A DNA stretch of 64,000 bases from Mixophyes australis. Lineage: Eukaryota; Chordata; Amphibia; Anura; Limnodynastidae. The position numbers and the translations under genes are program-made. The notes beneath the pieces are model-generated. The model saw only the letters and a program-made list of their open reading frames with translations. It was not told the origin of the DNA and ran no database searches. Location: the NCBI GenBank assembly GCA_036250195.1, contig JAVHZZ010000006.1, positions 155,484,224 through 155,548,223 of the forward strand, in the 5' to 3' direction. Shown piece by piece: positions 11,340-21,375 of this stretch. Each line of letters begins with the position of its first letter. The stretch's first letter is position 1.

Positions 11340-12752
11340 TTGGCACTCCCCAGCGCTTTTGGGGTGTCCCCCATAATTGTGCATTAATATTTCTGGCTGT
11401 CAAAAGTCATATCTGTCAGCAGTATCTACTAAATAATTTGTAGCACACCTCAGTGTTTTTGGGGTGTCCTCCCTAATTGTGCATTAATATTTCTGGCTGT
11501 CAAAAGTCATATCTGTCAGCAGTATCTACTCAATAATTTTTAGCACTCCTCAGTGTTTTTGGGGTGTCCTCCCTAATTGTGCATTAATATTTCTGGCTGT
11601 CAAAAGTCATATCTGTCAGCAGTATCTACTCAATAATTTTTAGCACTCCTCAGTGTTTTTGGGGTGTCCTCCCTAATTGTGCATTAATATTTCTGGCTGT
11701 CAAAAGTCATATCTGTCAGCAGTATCTACTCAATAATTTTTAGCACTCCTCAGTGTTTTTGGGGTGTCCTCCCTAATTGTGCATTAATATTTCTGGCTGT
11801 CAAAAGTCATATCTGTCAGCAGTATCTACTCAATAATTTTTAGCACTCCTCAGTGTTTTTGGGGTGTCCTCCCTAATTGTGCATTAATATTTCTGGCTGT
11901 CAAAAGTCATATCTGTCAGCAGTATCTACTCAATAATTTTTAGCACTCCTCAGTGTTTTTGGGGTGTCCTCCCTAATTGTGCATTAATATTTCTGGCTGT
12001 CAAAAGTCATATCTGTCAGCAGTATCTACTCAATAATTTTTAGCACTCCTCAGTGTTTTTGGGGTGTCCTCCCTAATTGTGCATTAATATTTCTGGCTGT
12101 CAAAAGTCATATCTGTCAGCAGTATCTACTCAATAATTTTTAGCACTCCTCAGTGTTTTTGGGGTGTCCTCCCTAATTGTGCGTTAATATTTCTGGCTGT
12201 CAAAAGTCATATCTGTCAGCAGTATCTACTCAATAATTTTTAGCACTCCTCAGTGTTTTTGGGGTGTCCTCCCTAATTGTGCATTAATATTTCTGGCTGT
12301 CAAAAGTCATATCTGTCAGCAGTATCTACTCAATAATTTTTAGCACTCCTCAGTGTTTTTGGGGTGTCCTCCCTAATTGTGCATTAATATTTCTGGCTGT
12401 CAAAAGTCATATCTGTCAGCAGTATCTACTCAATAATTTTTAGCACTCCTCAGTGTTTTTGGGGTGTCCTCCCTAATTGTGCATTAATATTTCTGGCTGT
12501 CAAAAGTCATATCTGTCAGCAGTATCTACTCAATAATTTTTAGCACTCCTCAGTGTTTTTGGGGTGTCCTCCCTAATTGTGCATTAATATTTCTGGCTGT
12601 CAAAAGTCATATCTGTCAGCAGTATCTACTCAATAATTTTTAGCACTCCTCAGTGTTTTTGGGGTGTCCTCCCTAATTGTGCATTAATATTTCTGGCTGT
12701 CAAAAGTCATAACTGTCAGCAGAATCTACTAAATAATTTTTAGCACTCCCCA
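11340..12752. repeat. 100-bp tandem array, about 14 copies, in the transposase 5' leader
   Basis: AGTATCTACT recurs every 100 bp from 11421 to 12621, and the variant AGAATCTACT follows at 12721. Inner copies are almost identical; I see single-base variants such as GCGTTAATAT at 12181. The first and last units are more diverged, as expected if unequal exchange homogenises the interior. The array lies between the promoter and the start codon. Each unit ends with a pyrimidine-containing stretch and CTGTCAG, which resembles a weak 3' splice site. Confidence 0.95.
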
Positions 12753-12768
12753 GTGGTTTGCGCTCAGA

Positions 12769-15762
12769 ATGGATTCAAAGCAGTCCACATTTGATCTAAA
12801 TGAGCAACCAGGTTCTGTCACCAGTCCTGATGTTAGTGTTCCCAGTACGTCATCTGGCCAAGGCGATGTCAAACAACAGAGTGTTTTCAAATTAGTGCAA
12901 AAAACAAAAACCAAAAAAAAATTTACTGTATTGAAGCGAAAAAGAAGTGTAACTGAGCAAAAGTTAAGTGACGATAAAAAAAAAATTGCAAGCATGCCAT
13001 TCTACACACGCAGTGGCAAAGAGAGAATGAGGCCTTCACCTTTGGCTATTAGTGGCAGATCCCAAAAAGTTACCCAGCCTACAATTGGTGCACAACTACT
13101 GTTACGCGTCAAAGCTGAGCTGCAAGATAACAGTGAGGCATTACAGGAGAATATTTGCTCTGATTCACAAATGACAACAATCCCTGTGGAGAGTCCATCC
13201 AACAGTGGGATGTCTAATCGTGAGCATTCTGCTGATGTGTGCCTTAATAGCCCGAGTGTAGCCGGTGATACCCAAATTGAGGATGCCACTTTGGAATTAG
13301 AAGAGGATGAGGGGGAGATTTGTGTAGGCGACGAGGGCGCTAATGAGGATGTTGATGAGGATGAGGTTGTTTGTGTAAGTCCTGCACCAGTGGCAGCAGT
13401 TCTGGCACGTGACAAGAAAAAGGCCATTGTCATGCCTGGGCATAAAACAAAAAAATCCACTTCTTATGTGTGGAATTATTTCTACCCAAATCCAGACAAC
13501 AATTGTATAGCCATTTGTAGTGTATGTGAAGCCACAGTCAGTCGAGGGAGGGACCTTAACCATCTTGGAACCTCGTCTATGTTACGCCATTTAATGAGAG
13601 TTCATGGCAAAGTGTTGGGAAAAGCTGAAAGTTCTTCCCAAAAGAATACAAGCACTCCCTCATCAGCTAAGACCCTCCGCTCACCGACATACCGACGGCT
13701 ACAAAATACACCCACCACACCATCCTCATCAATATCCTCAGTAGCGCTCGGAGTTAGCCCGGCATCCCACTTAAGGCTGGATGACTCCGGCACTATTATT
13801 GATTCCTCTGAAGAAAGCGTTAGTCCTGCTGCTGCTGTTGCTGCTGCTGGGGGTGAATCGTCATCCCAGAGGCAGGTGAATAAAATGAGCAGTCCTACAT
13901 TTCAGCAATTAACTGTGAAACAATCATTTGCGAGGGGAAGCAAATATGACAGCAGTCACCCAGTCGCCAAGCGAATCACAGACGCCATGGCTGCAATGTT
14001 AGTGTTAGATCTGCGTCCAATCTCCACAATAAACGCAGCTGGTTTTTCACAGTTAATTGAGGTTTTGTGTCCGCGTTACAGAATTCCATCGCGACACCAT
14101 TTCTCCCGTAAAGCTATTCCACAACTATACCAAAAAGTGTGTAAAAATGTAGAGATTGCGCTGAAAAATGCCATTCTGCCCACTGTTCACTTAACCACAG
14201 ATATGTGGACAAGTGGAAGTGGCCAAACCAAAGACTATATGACTGTGACAGCCCACTGGGTTGGTCATTCACCTTCACCAGCAGGAACAGCAGCAGCATG
14301 TACACCACTACGTAACATTTGTCACAGGCAGGCCACTCTTTGTATCACCGGCTTCACTAACAGGCATACGGCTGACAATTTGTTACGCAAACTGAGAGAT
14401 GTGATTGATGCATGGCTTATACCACTCGGACTCTCCCCAGGGTATGTCATTTCAGATAACGCCAACAATATAGTGCGAGCATTACAGCTGGGTGATTTCC
14501 AACATATTCCCTGTTTTGCTCACACCATCAACTTGGTGGTGCAGAGCTTCCTACGAAATAACCGTGAGGTGCAGGAGATGCTTTCGGTGGCCCGTAAAAT
14601 TTCAGGCCATTTCAGGCATTCAGCCACAGCATGTAGGAGATTACAGCAGCTCCAAGAGCAGTTTAACTTGCCCTGCCACCAACTTAAGCAAGAGGTGGTA
14701 ACTCGGTGGAATTCCACCCTGTACATGCTTCAGAGGATGGAGGAACAGCGCAAAGCCATCCAAGCATATTGCACAAGTCATGACATTGGGAAAGGAGGGG
14801 GGATGTATTTCACTCTTGCACAGTGGGGAATCCTTTCAGTGCTGTGCAAGGTGCTGAAACTATTTGAAGTTGTGACATGTGAGGTCAGTGCAGACTCTGC
14901 TAGTTTGAGCCAAGTCATTCCTTTAATTAGACTATTGGAAAAGCAGCTTGAGAAAATGAAGGAGGAGCTGAAAGCAAGCAATTCAGCAAAGTATGTTGGC
15001 CTTGTCGATCAAGTACTTAATTCGCTTCACAATGATCCTCGAGTTATTAAGATCTTGAACTCGGATCAGTACGTTTTGGCCACTGTGCTTGATCCAAGGT
15101 TTAAAACCTACATTGAGTCTTTACTTGTAAATGAGCGAGATGTGAACTTTTGCAAGGAGCTATTGCTCAGCAAGTTGGCCGCTGAACTGGGCCTCGGCTT
15201 GACGACGTGTCCTCCTTCACTTTCTCAAGCTGTTGCTCGTAAAAAATTAAATTTCCAAAAAAGAAGCAGGGAAGACACAGGGGGCAGACCAGAACAATTT
15301 AACATCTGGGCTGGTTTGAAGGATTTTTCAAAAAAATGTGTCACTTTGCCCATAACTCCATCCAGTATGAGTATAAACATGCAAAGGATGGTGGAGGATT
15401 ACTTTCAAGAGGTAGTTGATATGGAAATGTCAGACAGTCCCTTTCCTTACTGGGAAGAAAAGCAGGCCATTTGGAAACCCATGTACAAACTTGCTTTGCA
15501 ATACCTAAGCTGCCCACCCTCCAGTGTGTACTCTGAACGAGTGTTCAGCACAGCAGGGAACTTAGTCAGTGATCGCCGTAGAAGGTTACTTCCCAAAAAT
15601 GTGGAGAAAATGATGTTTATAAAAATGAACTACATCTTCCACGAGGAAGGCCTTCACCATCCAAGACATCCAAGCACTGACTGTTCTCTAATGGCGGATT
15701 CAAGCGGCGATGAATTGATAGTCTGTGATGATGACGTACACACTGATGAGGGTGAGGATTAA
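12769..15762 (+). CDS. hAT transposase, BED finger and hATC dimerisation domain
   Basis: A 997-residue uninterrupted frame. It starts with a Ser/Thr- and Lys-rich region, then an acidic stretch. A BED-type zinc finger lies at about residues 225-285 (CSVC, then HLMRVH). A Ser-rich linker follows. The RNase H-like catalytic core shows the first Asp in TTDMWTSG (about 477), the second Asp in VISDNANN (about 562), the CFAHTINLVVQ helix (about 580-592), and the RWNSTLYML motif (about 644). The C-terminal hATC domain is at about 890-960, with SSVYSERVFSTAGNLVSDRR, whose Glu would complete the catalytic triad. It would bind the element ends and catalyse cut-and-paste transposition in the nucleus. 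The ATG is the first in frame after the array. Closest families by motif are ZBED-like hAT transposases. Codons are intact from start to stop, unlike all other element genes in the window. Confidence 0.93.
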   Translation: MDSKQSTFDLNEQPGSVTSPDVSVPSTSSGQGDVKQQSVFKLVQKTKTKKKFTVLKRKRSVTEQKLSDDKKKIASMPFYTRSGKERMRPSPLAISGRSQKVTQPTIGAQLLLRVKAELQDNSEALQENICSDSQMTTIPVESPSNSGMSNREHSADVCLNSPSVAGDTQIEDATLELEEDEGEICVGDEGANEDVDEDEVVCVSPAPVAAVLARDKKKAIVMPGHKTKKSTSYVWNYFYPNPDNNCIAICSVCEATVSRGRDLNHLGTSSMLRHLMRVHGKVLGKAESSSQKNTSTPSSAKTLRSPTYRRLQNTPTTPSSSISSVALGVSPASHLRLDDSGTIIDSSEESVSPAAAVAAAGGESSSQRQVNKMSSPTFQQLTVKQSFARGSKYDSSHPVAKRITDAMAAMLVLDLRPISTINAAGFSQLIEVLCPRYRIPSRHHFSRKAIPQLYQKVCKNVEIALKNAILPTVHLTTDMWTSGSGQTKDYMTVTAHWVGHSPSPAGTAAACTPLRNICHRQATLCITGFTNRHTADNLLRKLRDVIDAWLIPLGLSPGYVISDNANNIVRALQLGDFQHIPCFAHTINLVVQSFLRNNREVQEMLSVARKISGHFRHSATACRRLQQLQEQFNLPCHQLKQEVVTRWNSTLYMLQRMEEQRKAIQAYCTSHDIGKGGGMYFTLAQWGILSVLCKVLKLFEVVTCEVSADSASLSQVIPLIRLLEKQLEKMKEELKASNSAKYVGLVDQVLNSLHNDPRVIKILNSDQYVLATVLDPRFKTYIESLLVNERDVNFCKELLLSKLAAELGLGLTTCPPSLSQAVARKKLNFQKRSREDTGGRPEQFNIWAGLKDFSKKCVTLPITPSSMSINMQRMVEDYFQEVVDMEMSDSPFPYWEEKQAIWKPMYKLALQYLSCPPSSVYSERVFSTAGNLVSDRRRRLLPKNVEKMMFIKMNYIFHEEGLHHPRHPSTDCSLMADSSGDELIVCDDDVHTDEGED

Positions 15763-15959
15763 GCTGAAGATGATGCCGATAACATCTTTTTAAAACTTTC
15801 TATGTAAGTGTAGGGTGCAATCTACCCCCAAAGAGGAAAGGGACTTGTGGCATTTCCATATCACATACCATCTTGAAAGGCTGCTGTTAGGGCAATTTAT
15901 CCTTAAGGGTAGGGTGTCATAGACAGAGTGACCCTAAACTGGCTTTGTCCATTTTTCAT

Positions 15960-16420
15960 AATATTGTACAGTCTATAATGGCTGAATTTTTGGGTATTTT
16001 ATACAAGTGGAGGGGGGCCTAGAGAGACAGAGTGACCCCAAACTGTCTTTCTCCATGTCAATTAATATTGTACAGTCTATAATGGCTGAATTTTTTAGTA
16101 TTTTATACAAGTGGAGGGGGGCCTTGAGAGACAGAAACCAAACTGGCTTTCTCCATGTCAATTAATATTGTACAGTCTATAATGGCTGAATTTTTTGGTA
16201 TTTTATACAAGTGGAGGGGGGCCTTGAGAGACAGAAACCAAACTGGCTTTCTCCATGTCAATTAATATTGTACAGTCTATAATGGCTGAATTTTTTGGTA
16301 TTTTATACAAGTGGAGGGGGGCCTTGAGAGACAGAAACCAAACTGGCTTTCTCCATGTCAATTAATATTGTACAGTCTATAATGGCTGAATTTTTTGTTT
16401 TTTTAAAAAAGTGGAGGGGG
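15960..16420. repeat. Tandem array, about 100-bp unit, in the transposase 3' region
   Basis: GTCTATAATGGCTGAATTTT recurs at about 15971, 16075, 16175, 16275 and 16375, so four spacings of 100-104 bp. The unit is unrelated in sequence to the 5' array. It lies about 200 bp after the stop codon and so would be in the 3' untranslated region. Confidence 0.9.
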
Positions 16421-16564
16421 GCCTATAGAGACAGAAAGCAAACTGTCTTTTTCCATTTCTTTACATATTTAACTATAAGTGTAGGGTGTAATATACATTC
16501 AAAGACGATGGCTGCATTGCCAATATGCATAGATGGAGAGGAAGACAATCTGTTTTGTGTGTAG

Positions 16565-16570
16565 AATAAA
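16565..16570 (+). terminator. Polyadenylation signal of the hAT transposase
   Basis: AATAAA lies about 800 bp after the transposase stop codon and about 270 bp before the right end. It is the only canonical hexamer I noticed between the 3' array and the element end, so transcripts would include the 3' array. Confidence 0.45.
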
Positions 16571-18157
16571 TGAAGGCCTACCAACGAAGAATTAAACAGT
16601 TTTTTTGGATGATTTATTACCTCAACAATTAGATTACTTATCTCTAAAACAGTTGGAGCACTAAATTGGGTTATTTTAGGCACAAAAACATGTATTTTCC
16701 AACAAAATAGCAAAACAAAACCAAACAAAACCAAAACCAAAACACGCAATGGCGGTTTTGCAAAACCAAAACCAAAACACGACGGTAATCCAGATCCAAA
16801 ACCGAATCCAAAACCAAAACACGGGGGTCAGTGACCATCTCTAATTTAAATCCATGTTTTGGTAAACGGGGTTACACCCTGATTCTAAAAATAGCCTGTG
16901 TCCAAATCTGTATAAAATGCACTGACTTGTACACTGAAATGTATTCTTCTGATTTCAACTGATTTGATCACTGGGATCTTTAACCAGTGAGAGCAAATAC
17001 ACATCTTGCTTCAAGACTTGCTTGGAAACATCTTCAATATTGCTGTATTTCCTGTGACCTGCCGATTAGACCCTAAAATCAAATCCGTTCTCCGGCTGTC
17101 TGAGGTTTGGACCCAAGCTTTTCCAGTACCACCGCTCTGCCTGCTACCCAGCAGCCCTGGTTAGTGTGATATGCCAGGGAGGATCCATCCACAGCAACCC
17201 TGATCTATAGTGAGGTCAGGAGTACCAGCCCGGGTACACCAGCAACAAGGTACACTAGCAGCATCAGTTACCCAAAAGGAATGTGGTTCTGAGTGCCATA
17301 GAAGGAGTTCAGTAGTGGCAGCATTGTAAGCCCCTCCTACTGCGGCAAGAGGGCGCATGTGAAATAACGAAAGGGAACGGTGGCAAAGTAAGCCCAGCCA
17401 GTTCCCAGCAACACCAGACAGGGTGGCATAGGCGGTCCATCCTGTCACAGACACCAATTGAAGTATTTGCCTCATCTATCAACAGTGCATTGCAGCAAAT
17501 ATCATAGATATCTGCTGCTTTGCACTTTTTTTCATAATACATATCAACAGCCTCATAAAATGAAAAATAGTTTTCAATCCTAATCGCATTGATAAGGATT
17601 GAACTATTTCTCATATTTATTAAAAAATCTCCACAGGAGCAGCAGTCACAAAAAAACTGCTGTTCCTGTGAAGTTAAAAACTTACCTTTTCACTGCCTCT
17701 TCGTTCCCGAAGCTGAAGCCTTGTGCGCATGCTCCCTCTGAAAACTTCTCTGCACTTCACTGTTGCAGAGAGCGGTGTATGACAGGGAGGGATCATGTGA
17801 TCCCTCTACACATGCGCTGTGTGACAGGAAAGGATCATGTGATCCCTCCACACATGCGCTGTAAAGCTCTGTTCCGCTGAACACTGCTGAAAAATAGCGG
17901 AAACGGTGATGTACGCCAGCCTGAGCTGGCACACATTACCGTATGTGTAAAACCATTTCCATTCATTGTTAAATTGTGGTACACAGCAGTCCCCATAGAC
18001 ATCTATGGGGAATGCTATGTTTTATGAAAAAAAGTGCACAGCAGCAGATAGCGATGCACTGTTGATAGATGAGGCAAATACTTCAATTGGCGTCTATTCC
18101 CAGAAAACCGCTGTTTTCAGGGAATAGACACCAATTGATGGTTTAATAAATAGGCCC

Positions 18158-18423
18158 TTATGTGAGATGGTCTGATCCTTTTTTCAAAGGTAACCATTTT
18201 TTTACTGACACGTTCTGCAGCTTGGTGAGACGCTAAAGGTCATTTTTAATCCGCAAAAGTAAAAAAATCCTTCTGGGATGTCAGGATGAAAATTTGTAGA
18301 AATGTGCCTAGTTTTACAGGGACGCTGCTCGATTTGTAGGCCAAAATGGGGTCATCCTGCGGGAAAGGGGGGGGGGGGGTTTGCATTGGCTCATAGGAGG
18401 AGTTGGGCAAATTCAGGACGTCC
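18158..18423. repeat. Continuation of the degenerate TGAGATG minisatellite
   Basis: TGTGAGATGGTCTGATCC and GGTGAGACGCT resemble the units at 9546-10464. A poly-G run lies near 18368. No gene is seen. Confidence 0.4.
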
Positions 18424-19015
18424 TGTCACGGTCGTCTGAATTTCTTAATCCGATTCGGGACCCTTGGGACTAGCTGGAGCAGGAGTGAAACAGAACTTAG
18501 CAGCCTGGCTGAAATTCTTGCTCATGTTCTTGCTGATTGTAGAATATAGCAGGGGAATTAGCAGTCTGGAAATGTAGACAGGAACACTGCACTTGTAATG
18601 CAGTCAGGAACACTGCACTTAGGAGTGCAGACAGGATTACTGCACTTGTAATGCAGTCAGGAACACTGCACTTAGGAATGCAGACAGGAACACTGGAGCC
18701 AAGAACTATCCTCTGGAGAGAAGTGTGTTGTTCTGGCAATGAACAGATCACAGCAGCAGGTTTAAATAGGGTGTCCCAAACAACTATTGGCTGATCAGTT
18801 CATGTGATCACAGCTGCAGAATCTGGTTGGTCTGGAATGATCACCTGACTGCATCCAAGATGGCCGCGCCCATGCAGCAGAACAAACAGTATGTGTTTGT
18901 TTACAAACGGAGGTGTGGAGGATGGGAATGCTGCAGACGGCCAGAAGGGACCCAGGTAGCCGTGATATGACAGCGGCGGATGAGGTAAGTGCGGCTAAGA
19001 TCCCGATTTGTGACA
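18424..19015. mobile_element. Solo LTR (592 bp)
   Basis: Starts TGTCACGG and ends TTTGTGACA, giving TG/CA ends with a 6-bp inverted terminus. It is flanked by the perfect 5-bp duplication CGTCC (18419-18423 and 19016-19020). There is no internal gag/pol region, so it looks like a solo LTR left by recombination. A TTTAAATAGG stretch near 18762 could be its TATA element in one orientation. Which family it belongs to is not determinable here. Confidence 0.75.
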
Positions 19016-19020
19016 CGTCC

Positions 19021-19260
19021 ATTGCTATGTGTTGGTTTAGGCCAGGACTGGTCGAAAGGCTCTCCAGGTGTTGTGATACTACAAGTCCCAGCAAGCTTTA
19101 CCAGTTATCAGCTGACTATGTACTGACAAAGCATGCATGAGCTTGTAGTTTCACAACACCCAGAGAGCCACAGGTTGGCCAGGCCTGGATTAGGCACTCA
19201 TGTTTGCTTTGTTGTGCAGAAATTAGATTTCATTTTCCAGGATGGGATTACTTATATGAG
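19021..19260. repeat. Fragment with palindromic CAACACC...GGTGTTG motifs
   Basis: Contains TCTCCAGGTGTTGTGATACTACAAG and, about 65 bp later, its rough inverse CTTGTAGTTTCACAACACC. This suggests a small foldback repeat of about 130 bp (19025-19185). No gene. Confidence 0.4.
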
Positions 19261-19742
19261 CAGGGCCGGTGCTAGGGTCCTCGGTGCCCTAGGCACAATT
19301 AAAAAAAAAAACCCTGAGTCTCAATGCGCCCCCCTAACCCCCCCCCCCACCCTGGGTCTAAATATTCCCCTCCCGTCTTTTTCCTTACCTTAAAGGTGCT
19401 CCTCGCTGCTGCTGAGTCCCGTCCCTCACTGACACTGTCGGGCCGTGATGATGATGTCACGGCCGACAGTCAGTGAGGGGAGGGGGGAGTGGAGGAGAGT
19501 CGTCGGAGGGAAGGTCCGCCCCATCAGCTGTTGGAGGGGAGGAGGGCGGTCGCGATCCATGGCCCCTCGCCCCTCCCTGTGGATTCATTGGAAGCTGTGC
19601 GGCGGCCGCGGAAGGTATGCTCAGCGGTCGCTGCACGGTATTAAAGTACAACGGTAATTAAATACCATACTTCTGTGGCGCCCTCCAGAGCCCAGCGCCC
19701 TAGGCAACTGCCTAACCTTGCCTAATGGGAGCGCCGAGCCTG
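19261..19742. mobile_element. Non-autonomous hAT-type MITE, CAGGGCCGGTGCT termini
   Basis: The left end reads CAGGGCCGGTGCT and the right end is AGCGCCGAGCCTG, an imperfect inverse. Flanks TATATGAG and TAAATGAT match at 6 of 8 positions, so a decayed 8-bp duplication is plausible. The middle holds a GC-rich inverted repeat around 19425-19480. No ORF of its own. Confidence 0.65.
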
Positions 19743-19750
19743 TAAATGAT

Positions 19751-20219
19751 TAGAGAAGGACATTTATTGAGGCTATCTTTGCTTTGCGGAAAGGCACACA
19801 ACCTTTATGGCTGTTTATCTCCATCACCTCTAAGGTGCTGAATATAGGGTTTGTGCTATATTAATAATGGGATGCACTTCCACAACACGCAAATGTGACA
19901 CATATACTCGTTGCAATATACCCTCATTCTCATGATTACGTCAAGTCATAAATAAAGCTAACATATAAGTGAACACTTATGGAGGTGAAGACCATCAAAT
20001 GGGTGTGCATATTGAAATGTGATTGGCAGACAAGTAGGTGCACTGGTGCACATGAAGAAGCATTGTGGGCTGTATAATTTGGAGTTTGTAAATGATCTTT
20101 GCTGTGTCGGTTAGTGAAATGCACTTTGCTTGATGTGCTTTGTTTTGGTGATATGCTTTGTTTCAGTTCTCAGAGGTATTGAGATTCTTGGTAAGATGCT
20201 CTGTATTTTGTGAGTTGAT
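19751..20219. other. No gene seen; degenerate repeat towards the right end
   Basis: Mostly unassigned AT-rich sequence. From about 20100, motifs such as GTGAAATGCACTTTGC and GATATGCTTTG resemble the minisatellite seen at 9546-10464. Confidence 0.4.
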
Positions 20220-21004
20220 TCTTTCCTCCACTCAATAGCAAACCCGGCACTGCCCTCCACTCCATTAACAAGCCGCTTTCACTGTCCTAAATTAAATAAT
20301 AAGCCCCTTTCTTTGCCCTCTAGTCAGAAGCAAGTCCTCCATTTGCCCTACACTCAATAGCAAGCCGGTTGTACTACGTTCTAATAAATAACAATGCTCC
20401 ACATTGTCCTAAACTAAATAAGAATTTACTTGTTTTGCCCTCCACTCCTGTGCAAGTCCTCACACTGCCCTTCACTAAATAATAAATCCATCTCACTGCC
20501 CTCCACTAAATAATAAGTCCATCTCACTGCCCTCCACTCAATGTCAAGCTCCTCATATCGCTGCCTACACAATGACACCCCCTTGCACTGCCCTCCACTC
20601 AATAACAAGCCCCACACAGCCTTCCACTCAATTATAAGCTTCTTACACAGTACTCCACCCAATGACAAGCTACTCACACTTTGGTCCACTCAATAACAAA
20701 CTCCTAGTACTACCCTCCACTAAATAACAATCTCCTTATCATTTCCTTCACTCAGTATCAAGTCCCTTACACTGCCCTTCACTGAATAAGAAGCATATTC
20801 ACTAACTTCCACTCAGCAAATTTTCCCTTTGCATACAATAACAATAACTAAGTCCCTCTCACTGATCTCCACTCAAGCACCAGTCTACAATTATTGCACT
20901 GCTCTAAACCTCATCAACTCACACTGCACTCCATTCACTTGCAAGCTCAAGACAACTCTGATACCTTCATTTAATAGCAAGCCTCTCACTCTGCCCTTCA
21001 CTTA
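20220..21004. repeat. Degenerate minisatellite, CACTGCCCTCCACTCAATAA unit
   Basis: The motif CTGCCCTCCACTCAATAA followed by CAAGCC recurs with a period near 31 bp over nearly 800 bp, with many substitutions. It is cut off at 21004 by a MITE. A few diverged bases after 23416 may belong to the same array. Confidence 0.7.
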
Positions 21005-21375
21005 GGGGTACATTTATCAAGCTGTGGGTTTGGAAAAGTGGAGTTGCTGCTTATAGCAACTAGGGATGTGCACCGGCGACTTTTGAGGTCTCGTGTTTTG
21101 TGTTTTGGATCCGGATTTTCGTTATTTTTGGGGTTCGGATTTGTCTCGCAAAACACTTGACGAAAGGTCTCGGTTCGGATTTAAGGTTTTGGATTCGGAT
21201 TTTTTTGGAAAAAAACATAAAAAGTTTAAAAATCAAGTTTTTGGGCTTATTTTCACTCCTAGGCTATTATTAACCTCAATAACATTCAATAACAAGCATT
21301 TCCACTAATTTACAGTGTATTCTGAACACCTCACAATATAGTTATTAGTCCAAAACGTTGCAACAAGGTATCTTT

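Larger units (their letters stand above)
10994..16843 (+). mobile_element. Complete, apparently autonomous hAT transposon
   Basis: The element is 5850 bp long, with TAGAGATGG at the left and CCATCTCTA at the right. It is flanked by the perfect 8-bp duplication ATTTAAAT (10986-10993 and 16844-16851). Short TIRs with A at position 2 and G at position 5, together with an 8-bp duplication, are hAT hallmarks. Order: subterminal GGTTC/CCGAAC motifs, a TATA box near 11164, a 100-bp tandem array, an uninterrupted transposase gene (12769-15762), a second array with a period near 100 bp, a polyadenylation signal, and subterminal CCAAAACCAAAACACG motifs. It is inserted inside an LTR-like element, so it is among the younger insertions. 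An intact ORF, perfect duplication and matching terminal bases all suggest recent activity. Confidence 0.93.
10535..17449. mobile_element. LTR-like insertion (TG...CA ends, 5-bp duplication), itself split by a hAT element
   Basis: The insertion begins TGTGACTGGAT and ends ATCCTGTCACA, so it has TG/CA ends and short inverted termini. It is flanked by GACAC on both sides (10530-10534 and 17450-17454). Without the hAT transposon at 10994-16843 it is about 1.06 kb. With no gag or pol reading frames it fits a solo LTR. The LTR assignment is inferred from the ends and the 5-bp duplication; no coding or priming site supports it. Confidence 0.55.
10467..18157. mobile_element. Long-TIR foldback element, split by later insertions
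   Basis: The left terminus begins GGGCCTATTTATTAAA and the right terminus is its inverse near 18157. The inverted repeats continue for well over 100 bp (CAATTGGCGTCTATTCCCTG, then CAATTGAAGTATTTGCCTC and CATCTATCAACAGTGCAT). The left arm is interrupted after GAATAGACAC at 10534 and resumes at 17450. Removing the insertion restores the symmetry with the right arm, so this is one element of about 0.8 kb, not two fragments. Inside the remaining part a unit with GGATCATGTGATCC is duplicated near 17770-17860. No coding region belongs to this element. Confidence 0.75.

Noticed and set aside
11340..12752. Regular 100-bp repeats resembling a CRISPR-like array
   Set aside because: Units are contiguous and nearly identical over the full 100 bp, without variable spacers, and sit inside a eukaryotic hAT transposon.
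13002..14981. Several antisense frames of 62 to 152 codons across the hAT transposase
   Set aside because: They are shadows of the intact plus-strand transposase frame, with no motif of their own.
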